64,000 bases of DNA from Armillaria gallica (lineage: Eukaryota; Basidiomycota; Agaricomycetes; Agaricales; Physalacriaceae). The stretch spans positions 1,302,001-1,366,000 of the forward strand of contig JBANDB010000012.1 of the NCBI GenBank assembly GCA_037576215.1, given 5' to 3'. This document shows positions 48,276-60,000 of the stretch, piece by piece (within the stretch, counting starts at the first letter, position 1; each line of letters begins with the position of its first letter). The notes under the pieces are model-generated. The model was not told where the DNA came from. It did no database searches and saw only the letters and a list, made by a program, of their open reading frames with translations. Both the position numbers and the translations under genes were made by a program.

Positions 48276-48423
48276 CGTAGATGTTACTGGGAAGCTAGTG
48301 GCCGCGTATATCAGTTGCAAGGATGAAGGCATGGATGGGAAAGCCGGTCTTCTGAGTCTGATGGTGAGTTGGTCCCTGCTCCTAGACGGTGATAGAAAGC
48401 TGAGTAGAAACGAAACCGGACAT
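48276..48423 (-). pseudogene. Membrane-protein family M, copy M6 (5' stub)
   Basis: Short minus-strand relic of the first part of an M gene. It retains the region before and at the start (CTGCTCTCACT followed by an ATGTCC at 48423) and the stretch equivalent to M4 59100-59250 (ATGTTACTGGGAAGCTAGTGGCCG-like text on the plus strand). It stops after 13 codons. It points away from M2, whose start is 290 bp to the right. Confidence 0.55.
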
Positions 48424-48709
48424 ATGCGACGAGTGAGAGCAGCTCAAATGATATGGAGAAAGAACTTGAGTGGTTTTACAGTGTGACTGTGCAGTCTGGA
48501 CAAATTTGATCAATTGAACGCCGTACGTGCGGCGCTTAGGATACTGCGTTCTCAAAGGGGTAACTGGGCATAACCGGAAGATCCCAGGGTGCCGGCGTGA
48601 AGGCAGTGCGCCAAGATTTCCAGAATATATCTTTTGTAGACGACCTTCACGTTCAACATGCACCCTCTTTTCCTCTTCATATCTTTCAAGCTGCTCTCAC
48701 TCGCCGAAT

Positions 48710-50484
48710 ATGTTCGGGTTCCTCTATAATCAGCATATTATTGCCGTCCAGGCGGCTGGGGCGATGTCTCTCGCTAGCGTCGTCTTCAGACCCATGGAGG
48801 CCCACTCTCTCTTCGAAGCCATCACCTTTGCGGCCGACATATACGGCCGCCAGCTTCCCAGTGACATTTACGCTGGCGAGGTCTCTGTGCCGGGCACGAC
48901 GAGGATTGGGGACCCTTTCCCTTCCCGTATCGACAATCCCACTACATTAGACTTCCTCCGAAACGCCGGACGCAGCGGATACCTCATCGATGCACGGGTG
49001 TCTTTGAGTCCATTATTCGGGTTTACCGTCCGATACCCTGGGTTCCCACGGTAACTTAGCTGCCATGCTGTGCACTTACCTGCCAATGCTGTGCACTTAG
49101 CTGCCATTGCCGTTTCGGGAACGATAGCTTATTTCTTTTCTTTTGGCTTTGCCTCACGTCTCAGAAATCTCATACTCTTTGTAGCTTTTTATTTAAGTAC
49201 TATGAGCTGTAGTGAGCTCACCGAAACTATGAAAAATATGAATCTCCCGAGTTATGAATGAAACAATGTTATCTATCCATGCTTTGTCAGCGAACTTACC
49301 TGCCACCGGTCGAATCGGTCCGAGATTTACCTGCCACTTACCTGCCACCCCCTTCGTTTTTGTCTTTGCGCCGATTCCTCACAGCTCATTTGCTCCTACA
49401 ACTATTCTCTGATACATCATACATATATACTGCAGGATTCACAATTTTTCGACCTGTTTTCGAGCGTGTACAATGAATATTTTGCACCTACTTTTCTCCC
49501 TTTTTTTGTTTTCCTTTCTTGCATTTCCTGATACTCTTTTCGAGCGCACAAGCTACTTACATCATGTAAATACATCAGAATACGACTTACTGGTGCTGTA
49601 TTTCCAGCATTTTGGTATAACTTACGTGTTCGACACTTGTTTTGAGCCCTTAAGATCGTGAGAAATTGTTACAATGTCAGGCGCGCGCAGCGCGGAAAAA
49701 TAGCACGGAACGGTTACATCTACAAAATAGTAATAGCTTTAGCATAATGATGAAGGGGCGAGCGCTTTCCGGATTTTTCTTTTCTCTTTCTTTTTTCTTC
49801 CAAATTCGGGTGAAAACACCCAGTGTATTGGACGGAAAACCATTATTCGACCTCAGCCTCTCTCCATCCAACCGTCACCTCCGGTATTTGTCTGTCGTGG
49901 GTCTCCCTGCGACGGTGCTTGACATCCTATGCCCGACATTGACTGTTACTGCAGCAGTCTTCTTGGGCTGCATACGGGATTGGTGGGCCTTGGGAGTGCT
50001 GATGACGCTCGTGATCTCGAGGCTGATCAATCTGGTCGTAGCCATGCGTAGAAGCACCCAGGATTTGAGTGGGCAGGCCGGCGCCGGCGAGTATGATCTT
50101 CTGATTCGTTTCAATCAGGATCGGTGGATACGCTTGCGGGGTACGGAGATAGACCTTCGAACTGTCGTTGCGTGCCAGGGGATGCGTCCAAGGTTTGCGA
50201 TGGAGGGATTTGCCGTTTTCTTCGGGACGGTTTCGGCCTACCTCGCTATCGCCCTTTCTCCCAACACATCCCCGGTGGGATGCTGGGTTATCGTTTACCT
50301 GGTGTTCTCCTCCTCCATTTTCATGGCCTTGCGCAACTCCTTGAGGCCGTGTTTGCAGACGGTGGGCCGTGTTGTACATGTCGTCGGGGAGCCTATGAGG
50401 TACGACGAGAGGTTGACGCAGACTACCACCGGGGGGAATGAACGGGGCTTTTTTGTATCCATGAGGCGTAGAGAAGGTGTATGA
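48710..50484 (+). pseudogene. Membrane-protein family M, copy M2, split by a transposon
   Basis: 5' part 48710-49019: MFGFLYNQHIIAVQAAGAMS, FEAITFAADIYGRQLPSDIY, NAGRSGYLIDARVSLSPL. 3' part 49850-50484: LSLSPSNRHLRYLSVVGLPA, PTLTVTAAVFLGCIRDWWAL, EYDLLIRFNQDRWIRLRGTE, MEGFAVFFGTVSAYLAIALS, VVHVVGEPMRYDERL. The two parts are separated by an 820-bp insertion flanked by a 10-bp direct repeat. Apart from the insertion the frame is continuous from start to stop, so the copy was intact when hit. The upstream region shares CTGCTCTCACT with the other copies. Confidence 0.85.
49020..49839. mobile_element. 820-bp non-autonomous DNA transposon in M2
   Basis: Flanked by direct repeats CCATTATTCG (49010-49019 and 49840-49849), read as an 8-10 bp target-site duplication. 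Imperfect terminal inverted repeats: left CCGTCCGATACCCTGGGT, right (complement) CCGTCCAATACACTGGGT. Inside the left third are clustered copies of CTTA[CG]CTGCCA (about 49065-49110 and 49297-49350), typical of subterminal transposase-binding repeats. No transposase frame is present. TSD length and subterminal repeats would suit hAT- or KDZ-type elements; the superfamily is not decided. Confidence 0.82.
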
Positions 50485-50639
50485 GGCGGTACGGGAATGT
50501 CAACTGGAATACAGTTTGTAGGGAAGGACGCTCGGGTAGTAGTTCTCACTTGTATGCAGGGTATAGTACGGGCTACTATAGTCACAAGACTTTGTTCCTC
50601 AAAGATACGTGGATGTCTAATAACTTAAATAATATAATG

Positions 50640-52375
50640 TCCATAAAAACCTATTTCGGCTAAGTCAGAACCTGGATCCCGATATGATACGGACACGGAA
50701 AAGTCAGGACCAAATACGAGAGCTTATGACGCACGCACTCGGATCCGAGGTGTGTTCGACGAGTCCCAATGATTGGTTCCAGAACATTGGGCGATCGTTC
50801 GATCTGCACTCCCAGGGGCCCTGAAATTTTGTTCAATTTCGAAGGCAGGGTAGATTCTCCTGTCTGCACTTGTAAATCAGATGTCTTTCAGCTTGGTACT
50901 GAAGACCATCTAATCTAGACCGTCGCAACGGTGCACAGATCAAGGAAAGACCGTCTCTGTTGAGTAAGTGCATGGCTGCTTGACTGCGTCTCGTGCATTA
51001 CTAACACGCGACCCTAGCCTCATCACCCAAAAACTTACAGTCAATGTATCGAGCACTCTCTGACGTCAGGTCATAGGTGTAGCGAACGAGATTGAAGGGT
51101 AAATATATATCTCATTTCCAGCTGTCGTGCTTCGTCAGTATTATCCGTAGGCCGAGATAAGGGCGCGTACCTTGTACATATGTAGAGAGCAAGCTATCTC
51201 GACAAGTCAGTAAATCAATGAAGTAATCGTATGGATCGTTCATACTTCTGGCACGCACAGCGGCAACTCACCACAATCATACGCGCCATCTATCGCTAAA
51301 CCCTATGCCGACCCTAGATCCATCAAACTGAGTCACTAATAAAGTCAGGAGTTCCAGCTGGAAAGGGAAAAGTTCGTCACCTACCCGCACCACATTCAAG
51401 GATCCAGGAAGCTTCGAGAAAATTCACGATCCTGCTCAAAGGACCATGTATCGAGCAACCACGCAGACGTAGCAGAATAGTGGTTATCACTAGAGCGCAT
51501 TCCCCAAGATTCGGGTCAGCGGTAAGAAACACACAGCTGTCCGCTCACTCGTAGCTGTCTCCAAGAAGGAACGCGTGTCATGGTCCTAACGTGAGCAAAG
51601 GACAGGGATCGATAGCGGAATGCAAGAACTCACCTGATTGACGAGCTTCACGGCTTTGAACGCGTACGGTCGAGATCCTAATGACATCGCATAGACGTCA
51701 TCAGTAAAGCCTAAGGTAACACCAAATTCAAAGATAACCGCACGCTCAGTATTCGAGTATCAAGTTGTGGTCCCTCTCGCACCACCCACTCGTATTCTTT
51801 GTGCGAAGGATAGGTAAAACCCGCAATGTTCATAAAGGAAACAGCAGCGGATGAAGGACTTCAGCTATGGTGGCGTAAAGCTCTTGGCAAGAGATGGGAT
51901 GCCTTTATACGTTTCGGAGCTTGCGTGGACTGATCTCCGAACAGGTCTTTATAGCTGCTGTATAGGCGCTCGTCTAAATTTTGCAACCGGTTTTCGCTTA
52001 ATACCATACGGATCGTTTGATGCCTTGATGCTGGATTAGGATTGTCTCTGCTCGACGTTAGACCTCCGCGGGCAGTGCCAAGGAGAATCATTGAAAACCA
52101 AGTCTCCATAAACGGAATCCTGCGACTGCCGGACATGGTACCGAGGCTTCCAATTTATCAACGAGTACATTTGTGCTCCGAACGCACGTCAGGTTCGATA
52201 CCGGAGAATTCTCGACCAAGATAGCTACTAAGATCCGACTGGAAAGGAGTGGAGTAAGTAACAGCTCGAACTTGATGGAAATTGTATAAAGCGCTTACCG
52301 TAATTGATACGCGAATTGTTCGCTTCAACAGCAGCAATCGAGTGAACGAAGCGCCCTAGTATTCTCAAACACGTG
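50640..52375 (-). repeat. 1.8-kb dispersed repeat, copy 1 (inverted relative to copy 2)
   Basis: Reads on the minus strand as a diverged copy of 55990-57805. Anchors include CGTATTGCTG-like text at the left end, AGGCTTTACTGATGACGTC, CGTTAGGACCATGACACGCG, TCTCGGCCTACGGATAATAC and CAACAGAGACGGTCTTTCC, all in the same order. It carries protein-like frames (51861-52136: MSGSRRIPFMETWFSMILLG; WILECGAG near 51400) and splice-like GTGAGT sites, so it is probably the remains of a multi-exon gene next to F-box/LRR text. I do not recognise the protein. It abuts the truncated HMG3 copy at about 52375. Confidence 0.7.
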
Positions 52376-52900
52376 TGGAATACAGAGGCGGCCCGGGACG
52401 TGTTCGGGAGTGCGACGGGCGAAGGCATATGGGAACGAGGGGAAGGGGTGTTGAGGCGGAAAAATCAGAAGAGGCAAACGGCGCTGGACAAAGCGCGTCG
52501 AACACTTGCATAACGAGGCACATGAGAACAAGTCGGTATCCTCCTGACCTTCGTCTATAGTAACGCGTAATGAATAAACGGACGACACCAATCAGTCCTG
52601 GCCTATAGACTCACTATCCTATCGGACTGGACAAGCGCCAAGATCGACGAGTAGTCGTAGTGCGAACCGGAGCCACTGGAGCGCGTGTTGTAGCCAGGAA
52701 AGAGGCCTATGCGATGTCTGACAGATCGTAGACTCGTACAATTGGAGCGAATGAGCTGAAGAAATGCTGGCCTTTTTGATGGTTGTGAGCGATCAATTTG
52801 GCAAAGCATAAACAATTCACCCCTCACGTCATGTACAGCTCGAGGCGTGAAATGGAAGGATTCTCGTGATCCCCGCTTCTTGTTCACAGCTATAACCTCT
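52375..52900 (-). pseudogene. HMG-box gene copy HMG3, C-terminally truncated
   Basis: On the minus strand this matches the promoter, exon 1, intron 1 and the first part of exon 2 of HMG1 (GAGTCTACGA, GTCGATCT[CT]GGCGCTTGTCC, GTGAGTCTAT, ACCGACTTG, then RRTPEHVP). The start ATG is GTG here (near 52675), and exon 1 has lost its last codons. The copy ends at the very beginning of the HMG box (EHVPGR in place of EHVPRPPNAF), exactly where the 1.8-kb repeat begins. It thus complements HMG2, which has only the other end of the gene. Confidence 0.75.
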
Positions 52901-53555
52901 GTACAAGGTTTAGTCTCTTTCACTGTATCCCTTCACATTGCATTGTAGCGGCGTGTCCATCTGTTGATCATCTCGTTGATGGTCCCTTGGGAACTGAGCG
53001 GAGAGAAGGGAATTCGGTCGGAAACCCGACATGGCAGGGGCCTGAACCTGATCTGTGTAGCTGGCAGAAAAGAAGTCGGCCCTTGGGATGGAGTTAGCGG
53101 TAGCTTGCTTTATTGGGCTTTGCAACAACATCAGACATGGCAAACGGGGAGCGGAAATGAAAAGAAAGGAGCTTACAATGTTGAATATTGAAACGTTAGT
53201 GAGGTCAGTGACCATCAGTGACCACTAGCCATCCGCTAAGAATTCGTCATTGGGCGAATTCAAACCTGCGTGTCCGTTGCTTGTACCAGAAACGCGGAGG
53301 TGGAGTCTTGATGATGAGGGAACAAAGGAAGCCAACCTATTGCTCTTTAATTTGAAAAGTTGCGGGAAAGGTAGCTGCGTTACGTACGAATGACATTATT
53401 GCTTTGTTTCGGTAAGTTTGAGGAAAGGAAGTCCTTCATGGTTAAATATTCTAGAAGTGGATGTCTACCTACATCACGGCGGACATATCAAGATCAAGTA
53501 TTCTGCTGGAATCGAACTTCTCCGCTGAATAGAAGGTAGCCTCATACTAGCTGGT
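52901..53555. other. Intergenic, no supported gene
   Basis: Between HMG3 and M3; nothing recognisable. Confidence 0.5.
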
Positions 53556-54515
53556 TCATTCCTTCTCAACAGTGGAATTCTCGGGAGTGACGAGTCCCAA
53601 GCTAATGGCCCAGCCATCTTGTCCCGATGCTTCAATCAATTCCTTCACCATCTCCAACCTCTGATTATACTTCTTCGGCAGTTCTTGCACGCATACGGAA
53701 CAATCCGGCAATCGTAGACATGGCGTCAACGTGTTGGACAGGCTCAAAATAGCGGAAGAGCACAGTAATAGGCAGGCAATCAGGATGCTCCCCATCGTCG
53801 ATGCGAGGAAGGAAAGGACAACAGCAACGTAGACCGACAACACTGCAAAGGACACAGCGAATCGCTCCATCATAGACTTATCCCGCGATCTCTGGCCTGC
53901 AATGAGGGTCTGAAGATCGTCCTCCGCGCCTCGCAATAGAATCCAGCGATCCCGACTGCAAAGGATGAAAAGAGCACCATCAACACCTGACTTCTTCCCT
54001 AACAACGATCTCTGGTTGCTTCTCCAGATCCGCCTAGCGACAACCACATTGATCAGCCTTGAGAGCACGAGCGTCACCAATACCCCGAGGCCCCACCAAT
54101 CTTGTATGTAGCCCAGGAAGACTGCTGTAGTAACAGTCAATGCCGGGGCAAGGAGGTAAAGGAGCGTTGCAGGTACGTCCGCGACAAACAAAGACTGGAG
54201 GTGACGGTTGAGTGGAGAGAGGCTGGGGTTGTGTGATGGGTTTGGAAACACGCGTGCGGTGACGAGGTGTCCGCTCCGGCCGATTGTTTGGAGGTAGCTC
54301 ACAGTGGCGGAATTCTCGATGCGACAAGTGCTTCCGGTTCTCATCGCAGCCGCCATGGGGAACTCGTCAGACTGCCGGTTGTATATCCTTAGTGCGAGGA
54401 AGAGGACATCGATGTATGAGAATGAACCAGTCGAAGGCTCTCCGGTAGCAAACAAGGAGAGGCCAACAAGAGCGACGAGCCCCGCAGGGTTAAAGGGCAG
54501 GTTTGACCCATACAT
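53556..54515 (-). CDS. Membrane-protein family M, copy M3 (intact, diverged)
   Basis: Single-exon gene for an uncharacterised membrane protein of 319 residues. I take ATG 54515 (MYGSNLPFNPAGL), which aligns with the M5 start; an in-frame ATG at 54575 would add 20 residues. Conserved blocks: VSYLQTIGRSGHLVTARVFP, SPLNRHLQSLFVADVPATLL, a helix pair LLAPALTVTTAVFLGYIQDW and LVTLVLSRLINVVVARR, then FILCSRDRWILLRGAEDDLQ, a second helix pair (VSFAVLSVYVAVVLSFLA, LIACLLLCSSAILSLSN) and a C-terminal cytosolic tail. Four TM helices in total. It is the most diverged copy here and has no frame lesion, suggesting constraint. Function unknown. Confidence 0.72.
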   Translation of the reverse strand: MYGSNLPFNPAGLVALVGLSLFATGEPSTGSFSYIDVLFLALRIYNRQSDEFPMAAAMRTGSTCRIENSATVSYLQTIGRSGHLVTARVFPNPSHNPSLSPLNRHLQSLFVADVPATLLYLLAPALTVTTAVFLGYIQDWWGLGVLVTLVLSRLINVVVARRIWRSNQRSLLGKKSGVDGALFILCSRDRWILLRGAEDDLQTLIAGQRSRDKSMMERFAVSFAVLSVYVAVVLSFLASTMGSILIACLLLCSSAILSLSNTLTPCLRLPDCSVCVQELPKKYNQRLEMVKELIEASGQDGWAISLGLVTPENSTVEKE

Positions 54516-54759
54516 GGGGAAGACAAACGAACAATGACCGTGGGAAGGCTTAGTCAGTACTTTGTGGAGCATCACTGTAGCCTACACCGTGACTGACGGT
54601 GTAGTCCCTTCGGAAGATTCAGACTCTTCACGACGTCCTCCTGGTCAGCCTTCTGACCACTTTCTTACTTGCGACGGCTAGCGGTTAGACAGACGGTCAC
54701 CAGTCTAACATCCAGAGCCTCTCGCCTATCCAGGGGTACCTCTGCGTATATCTGTCTCC
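54516..54759. other. Upstream region of M3
   Basis: Short gap between the M3 start and the palindrome's outer boundary; nothing recognised. Confidence 0.4.
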
Positions 54760-55965
54760 CCTCTTGTAATCGTCTCCAAGTCCACACGCGTACCAGCGTC
54801 TATTTCAACATGTTGTCGGTATATACCCCAATACACTATTAATTCCTGGCGCCTGAAGAGCAAATGAGATAGCATGCTGTCTAGTGCGCCGTAAATCCCA
54901 GTTGCAGAGTCACTACGCCCCACTATCAGTAATAGGGATGCTGTTCACGACTCCCAAACAAGGCTATGAATCTGAACGTGGCGCCGTTACGGTCATCTCT
55001 GTAATGTTCCTCAAATCGTATCGAGTCCTGTATCCGCTCCTGCTTGTCCTGGGAACATTGGGGGTCCTTACTTATGCCTCGCACGAGAATATGAGTGGAC
55101 AGTGCAAGGGAGGGACCACAACTTGCTACGGTACTAAACACATCGCCGAGTTGCTGACGATGTCTATTGCGACGTCAATGCGATCGAGGCCCGAGGCCGC
55201 GAAACTCGTTGATTGAGTAAATTCCTGGCTTTGCGTTACCCATCTCGTTGCTCAAGCTATTATCACTTTTGGATCATGTCCAAGTGTCCTTTCTCGGCTA
55301 GGGGCCTAAGGACCGCTTCATGGTGCGGTACAGACGAATTACGTCATGCCCATGAATCACTCGGATCCTTTGCATCTGCTCATCGTTCCATTTACTCAAA
55401 ATCACATCTTTTCGACGGTCCGCCTCTCCTTTGGGCATATATTATGCTCAGATCATAGCCAATGCACCCAGTTCCTCGATATCCTAACCAGCTCTCCTCG
55501 CATTGCCAGTTTTGTTCGCGATCTGCATATCTGCATTGTGCCAACTCATTTCTGGCTACCCGACACACCTCGAAACGAGCTATCGCGCGAGAATTCGCCT
55601 CTCATACACGTCTTGCGCGTGTTGCCTAGCCTCCGCCACATACGCGTTTTCCAGGGCACTGGGAATGGAGGGAGCGTACGTTGCGGTGACATTTCTCCAG
55701 ATTTGCGAGCAGCAATGCGCACAACTTTTACCTCGTCGAGCTTTCGCAGTACTACGCTCGAACACCTCGCCTTCGATGACTTCGAAGAGTTCTCCTTTTC
55801 AATGGACGGAATTGCCCGGAATAGGAATACGCTTCATCCCATCCTCCGACCCTTCATTGTTACGCTACTGTGGCTTGAATGAAACCTCTCCATGTGATTC
55901 TATCAATGCGAGCTGGCTTTTAGGAAGAATAGAGGCTGGCGATGTCCGGACACTCTAGGCTTTGT
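54760..55965 (+). repeat. Outer left palindrome segment with F-box/LRR-type gene remnant
   Basis: Mirrors 62440-63640 in inverted orientation (for example ACTATCAGTAATAGGGATGC at 54923 with its complement near 63450, and CTTTTAGGAAGAATAGAGGC near 55918 with its complement near 62490). From about 55390 the plus strand encodes HIFSTVRLSFGHILCSDHSQ, FLDILTSSPRIASFVRDLHI, HVLRVLPSLRHIRVF and FRSTTLEHLAFDDFEEF, the pattern of the LRR-like part of mushroom F-box proteins. No F-box start and no continuous gene are visible, so I read it as a remnant. Confidence 0.7.
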
Positions 55966-55989
55966 CCTGTTTTTCCTTATCATCGTTGA

Positions 55990-57805
55990 GTCATCGATGA
56001 TTGTCAATCTTCGTGGAGCATATGGAAGGCCGCGCTCGTGTTCGAAAATATCTGGGCGCTTTTGTTAACTCAATTGCTGCTGTTAAACCGAACAATACGC
56101 GTGTCAATTGCGGTAAGCGCTATATACAATTGCCATCAAGTTCGAGCTGTCACTTACTCCAGTCCGATTGTAGGAGCTATCTTGGTCAAGAATTCTCCGT
56201 GCCGAAGCACAATTGTACTCATTCATAAGTTGGAAGCCTCGGTACCACCTCCGGCAGTCGCAGAATATCGTTTCTAGAGACTTTCTTTTGGATGATCCTC
56301 CTTGGCGCTGCCAGAGGAGGTCCAACTTCGAGCAGCAATTTCTCAAATCCGGTGTCAGGGCATCACACGATCCGTATGGTATAGCACCGGTTCTACAATC
56401 CAGACGAGCGCCTATACAGCAGCTATAAATTGAATACCCATTCGCAGATCAGTCTACTGGAAGCTCCGAAACGTATAACGGCACGGTTGTGTCTATCCCT
56501 TTCCAAAACCTCTCCTACAGATTGCAGAACACCACCATGGACAAAGTCCTCCTCAATTATCTACGCGTGGAGAAGCTGCATCTTGGCTCTGGAGTCTCGA
56601 CTACGAAGAAGATAGGCATATTCAATTTCGCCATGCCTACCTTTCCTGGTGGCGACTTGCGAGTTTCATCTCGGCGGCGAAGAACAGGCAGGTCGGTCAG
56701 GGTCACCCCAGTAATGTTCATATCCCTCGTCTACACCATCGCATAGTTTGAACATCAGAAGTCTTTCGAGTCCTTCATCCGCTGCTGCTTGCCCCACAAA
56801 CGTTGCGGCTTTGTACCTATTCTTCGCACAATAATACGAGTGGCTGGTGCGAGAGAGGGACCATAACTTGCTACCCGGATACTGAGCGTGCGGTTATTTT
56901 TGAGCTTGGTGTTACGTTAGGCTTTACTGATGACATCCATGCGATGTCATTAGGATCTCGACCGTACGCCGTTCAAATCCGTGAAGCTCGTCAATCAGGT
57001 GAATTCTTGCATTCTGCTATCGATCCCTGTCCTTTGTTCACGTTAGGACCATGACACGCGTTCCTTCTTGGAGACAGCTACGGGTGAGCGGACAGTCTTA
57101 CCGCTGGCCCGAATCTCGGGGATTGTACTCTAGTGAGAACTACCCGCTCGCCCTGCCATCTGGGTGCTTGCTCGATATGTGGTCATGTGAGCAAGATCAC
57201 GAATTTGCTCGAAGCTACCTGGATCCTTGAATGTGGTGCGGGTGTGTGATGAACTTTCTCCTTTCCAACTTGAAGTCCTGACTCTATTATTCACCCAGTT
57301 TGATGAGTTTGGGGTCGGCGTAAGGTTTAGCGATGAATGGCGTAGATGGTTGTAGTGAGTTGCCGCTGTGCGTGCCAGAGGCACGAACAATCCATACGTT
57401 CACTTCCTTAATTTACTGACCAACATCGTTTCATGCAGAGAGCTTGCTCTCTAGTACATATGTACAAGATACGTGCCCTTATCTCGGCCTACGGATAATA
57501 CTGACGAAGCACGGCAGTTGGAAATGAGATATATTTTTGCTCTTCATTTTTCGCTACAGTGACCTATAACCTGGCGCTAACGAAGGTTCAGTGAAGTACT
57601 CGATACATAGGGTCGCGTATTAGTAACGCACGAGACGCATTCAATCGGCCATCAACTTACTCAACAGAGACGGTCTTTCCTTGATATGTGCACTGTTGCG
57701 ATGATCTAAATTAGATGGTCTTCTGAAAGACATCTGCTTTACATGTACGGGAGAATCTAACCTGCGTTCGAAATTGGATGAATGAAACCAAAATTTCAGG
57801 GCCCC
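55990..57805 (+). repeat. 1.8-kb dispersed repeat, copy 2
   Basis: Plus-strand counterpart of 50640-52375. It lies between the outer and inner parts of the left palindrome arm and is absent from the right arm, where the outer and inner parts meet near 62435. Its right edge (CAGGGCCCCTGGGAG) is shared by copy 1. Either it was inserted in the left arm or deleted from the right arm. A 56800-57000 stretch (AATACGAGTGGCTGGTGCGA, then ATAACTTGCTAC) also resembles 55060-55200, so it may itself be partly duplicated. Confidence 0.68.
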
Positions 57806-59796
57806 TGGGAGGTATCTTATCATATCAACCTTGCGTTCTGAAAATGCCGTACTCATAATCTCGACGCATCCGGCGGATCGGCTGGAGGAGGAGGGCGTCG
57901 TCTAGGATCTCATATCGTCGAAGCCTGATGGCGTGGTACAAAGTGGGTGATTGAGGGGGGAAAGCGTGTCAAATCGTTTGTTTTCTTCATTGGTGTTTAC
58001 AAAACCAGAATTTCTGACTTTCTGAAGTTCAGTGAGATTGGGATTGTAAAATGAAGCAAAGGGTGGAGTGAGCGAAACAAGTGGTAAGAGGAAGCCATAG
58101 GACGGATCAGAATGACTTTTAGGTTCGTGCCATTACCATGTTCCTCGTCGGACTCTCTACCTTCAGTCGAAAGTCAAGGGTAGTGTACATATCTAAGCAT
58201 CGTGTACGTTTTTCCTACTGATATTATTCCCTGTCATGTAATATAGGTGCATGTATAAGTATAAACAAGAAGTGTCTGAGTACCCCCTTCTGCAAGGTAT
58301 TCCAACTGACATTCCCGAACCACCTTACACAGCATGCTCTCCTCTACGGGAAGGCATCATGGATACGATGACACCCCGCTCATCTCCCCCAGCGTTGCCC
58401 TGTGATATCCTCTCCTCATACCTCGTTGGTTCCCCCTCTACACGCACAACACGGTTCAACGTCTGCAGACACGGCGTCAAGGAGTTGTACAAGGCCATGA
58501 AAATGGAGGAGCAGAACACCAAGCAGATAATCGCCAAGCTCCCCACCGGTGATATATTGGGGGAAAAGGCGACGGCGAGGTAGACCGAAATCGTCCCAAA
58601 GGAGACGGCAAATCCCTCCATCCTAGACCGGGCACGCAGCCCCTGGCACGCGACAACAGTCCTAAGATCTGCCTCCGCACCCCGCAAGCGTATCCACCGA
58701 TCTTGACTGAGCCGGATTAAAAGATCATACTCGCCGCCAGGCTCCCCACTCAAATCCTGAATTCTTCTACGCCTGGCAACGACCAAATTGGTCATCCTCG
58801 CGTTCACGAACGTCATGAGCAACCCAAGGGCCCATAGATCCTGTATGCAGCCCAGGAAGACTGCTGCAGTGACAGTCAATGTTGGGCATAGGATGTAAAG
58901 CAGCATTGCAGGGACATCCGTGACAAACAAAGAGCGGAGAGAGGCGAGGATCTGGTAATGGGCTCAGAGACACCTTTGCGTTGACGAGGTATCCGCTGCG
59001 TCCGATGGTTTGGAGGAAGCATGATGTAGTGGGATCCTCGATACGGGAAAGGGGGCTATCCCCGACCCTCGTTGCCCCCGGCACGGAGACATCGCAGGCA
59101 TAAATGCTACTGGGAAGCTGAGGGCCGTGTATATCGAATGCAAGGGGCAAGGCATCAATGAAAGAGTGGACCTCCTCAGGACTGGTGGCGAGTCTAGCGA
59201 GAAGTACGACATCGCTTGCCTGGATGAGAGTGACCTGGGGAGAAAGGGTATTGGACATATTTGACCAGTGAGAGCAGCTGAGAAGATGTGGATAGAGAAA
59301 TCGAGTGCATTGTAAAGTGGTGGTCGACTGTCAAAGATATAGGCTAGTATAATTCACTGTTCGGGAACAATCGATCACCGTGACCATCGCAATCATTAAG
59401 GACCACGAACCAAATATGAGAAACCATGAACCAAATACACGGCTATGCCAGTGATCGATCACCGCGACCGTGGCAATCATTAGGGACCACGAACAAACAT
59501 GAGAAACCACGAACCAAACACGATCGATCACTCTGGTAGTGTTATGCAGACGACAAGTGCATAGAATAAAAATGGGTAGGCAGATTGTACAAAACCACGG
59601 CATGCACCGGGAACTTGTGGTCTAGTCTCTCATAGACAGATGGCGATACAGACCTGTTGATGGGAGGGAGTGACGGTCTGTATGTAGTCTGTTGTTTATG
59701 TACCCCCCCTTGCTATAACCGTAGCTTGCTTATATAACCAGTCCACGACACGTGAATGTACGACGTATTGACAGTCATATTTCTGCGAAACCTGTA
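57806..59796 (-). repeat. Inner left arm of large palindrome
   Basis: Aligns with the complement of 59962-62428 (apart from a 348-bp insertion) over about 2 kb, including the whole M gene, 3' and 5' flanks, the TATATAAG unit and the innermost ATGTACGACGTATTGACAGT. The arms differ by scattered substitutions and indels, so this is not a simple assembly mirror. Confidence 0.85.
58325..59258 (-). pseudogene. Membrane-protein family M, copy M4 (17-bp deletion)
   Basis: Near-identical to M5 in the opposite palindrome arm. ATG at 59258 (MSNTLSPQVTLIQASD), reads to SLSPLPDPRLSPL, then shifts frame. M5 has CCGCTCAACCATCACCTCCGCTC where M4 has CCGCTC, a 17-bp loss between two CCGCT repeats near 58938. 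The rest is well kept in the second frame (MLLYILCPTLTVTAAVFLGC, EYDLLIRLSQDRWIRLRGAE) to a stop at 58325. The lesion is recent, since little else has decayed. Confidence 0.85.
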
Positions 59797-59961
59797 TTTA
59801 TTTCAGCCATTATATCCCTCTCATAGCAGTAGATTTTTTTTCGCTGCAAAACGACGCTCTATAGTATATACAGGCCTTTTCCGATTCGTCTGTGCTCACT
59901 TGGACCGGCTAATAACCAGGCCAATGCCGGTTTGATGCTGGTCCGAAGAGAAACAGCTTTG
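59797..59961. other. Palindrome spacer
   Basis: About 165 bp of unique sequence between the inner arm tips. It contains a smaller imperfect hairpin (GGACCGGC near 59914 with its near-complement GCCGGTTT...GGTCC at 59928-59945). Confidence 0.6.
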
Positions 59962-60000
59962 CAGGTTTCATAGAAATATGACTGTCAATACGTCGTACAT

